In this document: positions 24,067 to 29,051 of the stretch, one piece after another
Numbering within the stretch: the stretch's first letter is position 1
Layout of the letters: each line of letters begins with the position of its first letter
DNA from: Ichthyophthirius multifiliis
Lineage: Eukaryota; Ciliophora; Oligohymenophorea; Hymenostomatida
Assembly (NCBI RefSeq): GCF_000220395.1
Contig: NW_004085968.1
Coordinates: forward strand, 1 to 29,051
Length of the DNA stretch: 29,051 bases
Direction of reading: 5' to 3'
Made by a program: the position numbers and the translations under genes
The notes under the pieces: generated by a model
Databases searched by the model: none
Seen by the model: the letters and a program-made list of their open reading frames with translations, nothing else
Told to the model about the DNA's origin: nothing

Positions 24067-25074
24067 TCACATTTTAATAGTTCCAAATCCTTATTTAATA
24101 TTAGCTACTTTTGATTTATCAGTATGATTAGCTTAAGAGACAATTCCATAAGTGCCTCCAATTTTAGAGGTAACACCCATTAAATAATCATTATCGTGAA
24201 TAACTTTATTACGTTAATTAAGTGCTTTTTATTTAATATCTTCTCCTATGTCATTTTTAACTGACATGAATATCGTAAGCATTGAAAATAAAGCTATTGG
24301 GTTAACATATATATAAGACTTAACTACAAAAAGTAAAGGCATACATTCTTAGGTATTTTATATTTTAGAAATTTCAAGTATGACAATTAAATATACTATA
24401 AGAAAACTAAAAAAAGAAATAAGTATAAAAAATTTCAAAGTTTGCATTTTTTTGGCTTTTTTTCCAATCAAAAGAAGAATTGTATTCATAATAACGGCAA
24501 GTAAATTTATAAAAATATGTGCGAAACAAATCGAAAAAATTAAAGTATTTGCTGAAATACTGCATGAGTTTAAATTATTTCCTGAACTCAATAATAAATA
24601 TGGAAAAATCAAATTAGATGCCATATTGACATATTTAGCTGCGAATTCGATAGGTAGTAATAAACACATATGTAATTCTATTTATAATTTTAAAGCTAAA
24701 ATAAAATAAGTCTTTTATAACATTATTGTCTATACACATTCTATTTTATTTTAATCTATTGTCTTTAATACATCAGTTATTATTATTAAAAACCAGATTA
24801 AATTTAATATATATATTAACCAAAATTCTATTCGTGCGAATATATTTTTACACCATATATAAAAAAAGCCTAACATATTAAAAGCAATCAAACATATGCT
24901 ACCGTTTCTCATTATATTTTACATTTATTTACCCGAATCAGTACATTAGTTATCTTTTTAGGTTATTAATTCTTATGTAGTATATACGAACATTAATATG
25001 TAAAAATTAAACTTCAGATTTTGGAATAAAAAATTAACTGATTTTGTTTTTGGAAGATTTATGTCAGTTTCCAT
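24067..25074 (-). CDS. Multi-pass membrane protein, 335 aa
   Basis: An uninterrupted frame runs from ATG (25074-25072) to TGA (24069-24067), 336 codons. The N-terminal 30 residues are soluble (METDINLPKTKSVNFLFQ). Likely membrane helices are SICLIAFNMLGFFYIW (about 68-83), FWLIYILNLIWFLIIITDVL (about 92-111), the pair around IFSICFAHIFINLLAVIMNT, LKFFILISFFSFLIVYLIVI, and NPIALFSMLTIFMSV, so five or six. The C-terminal 75 residues are soluble and rich in Gly/Lys, with HDNDYLMGVTSKIGGTYGIV and ending KQGFGTIKM. I recognise no family. The N-terminus has no cleavable signal. The gene lies 268 bp downstream of RPB1 in the same direction. Ciliates have many such lineage-specific membrane proteins. 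Confidence 0.8.
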
Positions 25075-25341
25075 TATTTTTTTTTATTTATTTAAAATGT
25101 TAGTTTTATTTTTGATTTTTTTTTTTAAAAAAAAATTTTATTAATTTAATTTTTTTTTTTTTAAATAAAAATATATTTATATATATAATATAAGTATGTT
25201 TATAATTAAAATTTTTTTAATAAACATAAAAATATAATATAAAAAATTCACTCATTTTTTTTATATATAAAAAAAAAATTATTAAATAAAAATATTTTTC
25301 AAAAATACAATATATTTATTGAGTATTTATCAAAAGACTAA
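25075..25341. other. AT spacer downstream of RPB1
   Basis: Holds the RPB1 3' flank and the upstream region of the membrane protein gene, with poly-A/T runs only. No gene is seen. Confidence 0.5.
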
Positions 25342-25928
25342 TCAATTATCACGACTTTCACTTTCACTACCACTTTCATTTTCTTCCTAAATATTATGCA
25401 TTTCTCCTTTAATTTATTAAGCAATGTGACTACTACCTTTAATATCATATTAAGGAGAACTACTAGTATTATAAATAGGTGATTGAACTGATCCTTAATA
25501 AGAATATCTTGATCTTTCTGAATTTTAAGGACTAGAAGACATCGCATTTTAAGTATTTTAATGAGGAGATTAATAATTAGGGGATCTTGCAAAACTACTA
25601 ATATATATTTTATAAAAATTATATATATTTATTTATATGAAGAATACTTCATATTAGGTGAAGCAATATATGCAGGTGAATTAGATTGTCCTTAATGTAT
25701 TTTATAATTAGGAGAAGCACTATATGGACTAGCTCTTTCTGCAGGAGTACTATTATGTGGTGTATAATCTATTTAAAAGAATAAATATATAATATATAAT
25801 TAAATATTTCAAACTTGGTGAAACAATCTATGGAGAATTATCTATTTTCGGACTAATTTAAGAACTTCTTGCATATGCAATCTAGCTAGGAGATTTCGGA
25901 TTATTTTAAGGATAATTTGGTGTTGAAG

Positions 25929-25996
<68 letters not shown>

Positions 25997-28900
25997 GCAT
26001 TTATTACTTATAAAAGGTGAAAATCCTTAATTAGGTGTCGAAGGTGTAAAATTTCCCATTATATTATGTACACTAAATCCTGGAGTCATCATTCCTACGC
26101 CTGGAGTATTTGGATTTACTGGTGTATTAAAATAATCAGCTGCTTCAGACATTGGTGATTGTTCGGGAATATTATCATAATCAGCTTCCCTTTTAGTTTT
26201 GAAATCTTATACTTTCATCTAATCTATTAATAGTTCGAAACTACCTGTGCCTATATCGCAATTTTATCCGAAAATAATATTCTCAGTAACTCCTGTTAAT
26301 TTATCTTTTTCAAAGAAAATAGCCGCACTATTTAAAATTTCTACTGTTTCTTCAAATGAAGATTTCCTTAAACAGGAAATTCCTGGAATTCTATTAATTC
26401 CGTTTCTATTTATTGGTGTGATTCTACCTCTTAAAGTCATCCAATCGGCTAATATAGATAAATGACGATAATTTATATATATATCGTAAGGTTCTATGAC
26501 TTCCCGTATTTCGTTTATAATTGATTTTCGGGCAGCTTCGATTCCGATTACCTTCGCGATTTCTTAAATGTCATTCGAGTAGGTCCTTTGGGAATCTACG
26601 CCGTCTATCTTAATGATTTTTTTCAAATTAGTACCACTTGTCTTGAAAATAGTCTCTTTGTCAGTCACTTTTTTGCCTGTTTTAGTATCCCATTTACCCA
26701 CAAAGTCTTTTTCAGCAGGATATATTTTATCTACGCCTTAAATACCGCCTATATAGATTTCTCGAATTTTTTTTTCGAGTTCCAAAAGAGCTATATAGAC
26801 ACTTTTATTATCTTACTATTACATCTATATTGAATTTTCGTCATTATTGGAGTTTTCGCGGTATTGTATTGTTATAAAACATTATGTATATGTACTTTTA
26901 GATGCTGTAAATTTTAATTAGTTTTATAATTTAGCGATTTCTGAGTAAAGTTTATCATATAGATCTATTGCGAGTTTTTATTTGTCGAATTAAATGATTA
27001 GTTTCCACGGATTTTATTGCGACTCTTCATCATCGAAAATTTCTTCTTGTTCATAATCGTAGAGAATTTTTGTAGACTCGATATATTTAAAAACTTGCTA
27101 ATATTCGATTTGTTCCCTCATTTCTTATTTATCTTCGGGTTTTTCCAGCTTCCTTTCAAAGAAAATTGTCACCTCGGGAGTTTTTATGTTTTTAGATGCA
27201 TCTAATATCTCCTATAGTCTAGGTACTCCCAATGTAACATTTCTATCAGATACTCCTGCAAAATGGAAAGTGTTTAAAGTCATCTAAGTAGTAGGTTCTC
27301 CCACAGATTAAGCTGCAATAGCACCTATAGTCTCTCCTGGGTGAGCAATAGCTTATTTATATCTAGCTTCAACTTCTCTTACTAGTTGTTCAAATTTCTC
27401 CTTATTTATTTTATGTTTTATGACTATTTTCTTAGAGGATAAATGGAGTCTGACATGTGCTTTAAAAAGCATCAAAGCATTGGGGTCTACTCCTCTATTA
27501 ATAGCATCATTATCAAGTTTAGTAAATAATTCATTAATAACCCTATAAACATAAATTGGGCTTAAACGGGACTCATCTTTATCATAAATTCGATTATTTT
27601 TGGACATTTCAATCTTAGTAGAACGGAGCATTCTGTCTATATTTACGGGAATATTCAAGTCTAGAGATTATTTAAAAGAATAAAAATAAAAGCATTTCCT
27701 AAATAAATCTCGGGCTTCTAATAAATCCCTATATTCCTCTTCTAGGCAAAAAGGCTCGTATTTTTATCTCGATTATCTCGCACTTTCATCTATTTCGGAA
27801 ATTACATCTTTATTTAATTTCCTTTCATATTCTCTTTCCAGAAACTCTTTGATGGATACTTGGTTCTCGAAATCTCGAATAAACCTATATTCTTTTTCGA
27901 ATTATTCATTTGAGTACTCAATTTCTGCTATTTTTTAAGTTTCTATATACTCCCCGGCTAATGAATCTTCCCCGTAGCAAGTTTAAATTAAACTCCCGAT
28001 AGAATCCCTTATTGTACCGTCATATCTTACTAATACGTCCTCTAGAGCCTTCACTAGTTTTCGTTAAATGTAACCTGTTCTCGATGTTTTAACTGCTGTG
28101 TCTGATAATCCTTCTCTACCACCCATTGTATGGAAGAAAAACTCATATGGTTCTAGTCCTTGGAAGAAATTAGATAGTACAAAACCTCTTGCAATAATAC
28201 CATTGTCCTCTTTTTGAAAATGAGGGAGTGTTCTTCTTGCGAAACCGTTCCTTATTCTAGCTCCTTCTATATTTTATTAACCAAGAAGTCCCATAACTTG
28301 GGCTAAATTAGTCGGTTTTCCCTTTGAACCGGCCCAAACCATCTTATTGAATTGATTATACCTGAACTTGATGGTATCTTTAGATTTTTTTTCGGCTTAA
28401 CCACGGAGTTTGTTCAAGACAGTGTTTATATGGACTTCGAAGGAATCGAAAATTCGCTTACCGGCTTTATGATTTCCTTATTTTTCGATTTTTTCGGCAT
28501 CTTGGAAATCTTCTACGGCTTAATCGAATGCCTTTTAGGCGTCTTCTCGTATTTTTTTTATTTCCGTGACACAATCTTCACTAGGGACTATATCTGCGCA
28601 ACTTATAGTATGCCCAGTGATGATTAACCAATTATTAACTATTCTTTAACACCTAGTCATGAAATCACAAGTAGCAGAATGTCCTATATCTAGCCAAATT
28701 AAATGAACTAGACCTCCTGGTCCATCTCCGACTATTCCTTTAGTCATATATCCTTATAATAATTCCCCTTTATAAATATATATAGATTCATCTTTTGAGG
28801 AAAACCATTTATCGTCATCTGATTTTCCACTTGTTCTTGTCATGGTCATTTTTTCAGGAATAATTAAACTCATAATCTATTTTCCAGTCCATAAAGGCTT

Positions 28901-29051
28901 AGGCTTTAAAATTGCAGGCATAGGAAGTTCGCCTTCCCAATTATCCACCCACATGACTATATTCATTACTTAGGCTTAATTAAGAAATGTATCTCTTAAA
29001 GTAAACATACTTACTCCTAATAAAGAATCTTAAACTATACCCATTACTGGT
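25342..29051 (-). CDS. RPB1: RNA polymerase II largest subunit RPB1, C-terminal two-thirds (partial)
   Basis: The large catalytic subunit of RNA polymerase II; the N-terminus and the active-site Mg loop lie beyond the right edge. From the edge it reads [20 protein letters not shown], then [15 protein letters not shown] and [20 protein letters not shown]. Next come [19 protein letters not shown] plus [20 protein letters not shown] (bridge helix), [20 protein letters not shown] and [20 protein letters not shown] (trigger loop). The clamp region follows, with [20 protein letters not shown] and [15 protein letters not shown]. One long exon covers 26008-29051. Exons 25815-25928, 25648-25768 and 25342-25597 follow, with introns of 79, 46 and 50 nt, all in phase. 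The tail after about 26150 has no YSPTSPS heptads; it has scattered [17 protein letters not shown] and TPxxP motifs and ends in an acidic Ser/Glu stretch. RPA1 and RPC1 lack such a tail, so RPB1 is preferred. The CTD being degenerate agrees with other ciliates. Confidence 0.95.
25929..26007 (-). other. RPB1 CTD intron carrying a (TA)n microsatellite
   Basis: GTAATAAATGCATAAAT followed by about 30 TA units and AATAG. It splits the codon between SPFI and TSTPNYPQ. The microsatellite fills most of the intron, so allele length may vary without touching the protein. Confidence 0.75.

Noticed and set aside
24380-24709. Plus-strand 109-aa open frame
   Set aside because: It is the antisense of the multi-pass membrane protein, which has a complete 336-codon frame and clear membrane helices.
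26247-28627. Several plus-strand short open frames
   Set aside because: They lie antisense to RPB1, whose minus-strand frame matches conserved polymerase motifs throughout.
25342-29051. RNA polymerase I or III large subunit
   Set aside because: The bridge helix and trigger loop fit RPB1 best, and the SP-rich tail is absent from RPA1 and RPC1.

Overview
The window is nuclear DNA of a ciliate, most likely an oligohymenophorean close to Tetrahymena or Ichthyophthirius. By eye it is about 85% A+T, and the spacers and introns are near 95%. TAA and TAG are read as glutamine and only TGA stops translation. This is directly visible in beta-tubulin (17070-18402) and in the RNA polymerase II large subunit (25342 to the right edge), where TAA/TAG codons sit at conserved glutamines. 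Read with the standard code, almost every gene falls apart, so most open frames that code suggests are antisense or off-frame shadows. Introns are GT...AG, mostly 41-151 nt and extremely AT-rich. No CCCCAA/GGGGTT telomere array is present, so this is an internal piece of a chromosome.

Left part (1-11093), all on the plus strand: a DUF726/TMCO4-like alpha/beta hydrolase (421-2792), a small TPR protein (2899-3621), a giant Asn/Gln-rich protein with a basic helical core (3923-8831), and a five-exon coiled-coil protein ending in a conserved beta-type domain (8971-11093). Middle (11412-18402): a small two-helix membrane protein (minus), a doubtful two-exon mini-gene (12495-12844), an EF-hand protein (13181-14515, plus), a seven-exon gene resembling ciliary SHIPPO-type proteins (14677-16479, minus) and beta-tubulin (17070-18402, minus). 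A gene-poor spacer of almost 2 kb follows. Right part: an AAAP-type amino-acid transporter (20355-21686, plus), a Gln/Asn-rich protein with an xQ-dipeptide array (22390-23835, plus), a multi-pass membrane protein (24067-25074, minus) and the 3' two-thirds of RPB1 (minus).

There is no operon logic; these are independent eukaryotic genes. Beta-tubulin, the SHIPPO-like protein, the coiled-coil protein and perhaps the giant helical protein would fit ciliary or basal-body work, but that link is inference. Several genes need one-base frame changes in homopolymers or trinucleotide repeats. The shifts go both ways, and one lies in essential beta-tubulin, so assembly or sequencing slips are the simplest reading. 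I see no mobile element, virus-like element, rRNA, tRNA or CRISPR array. Nothing amounts to a clearly new biological system; the most interesting items are the non-canonical RPB1 tail, the giant hidden gene and the coiled-coil/beta-domain protein.
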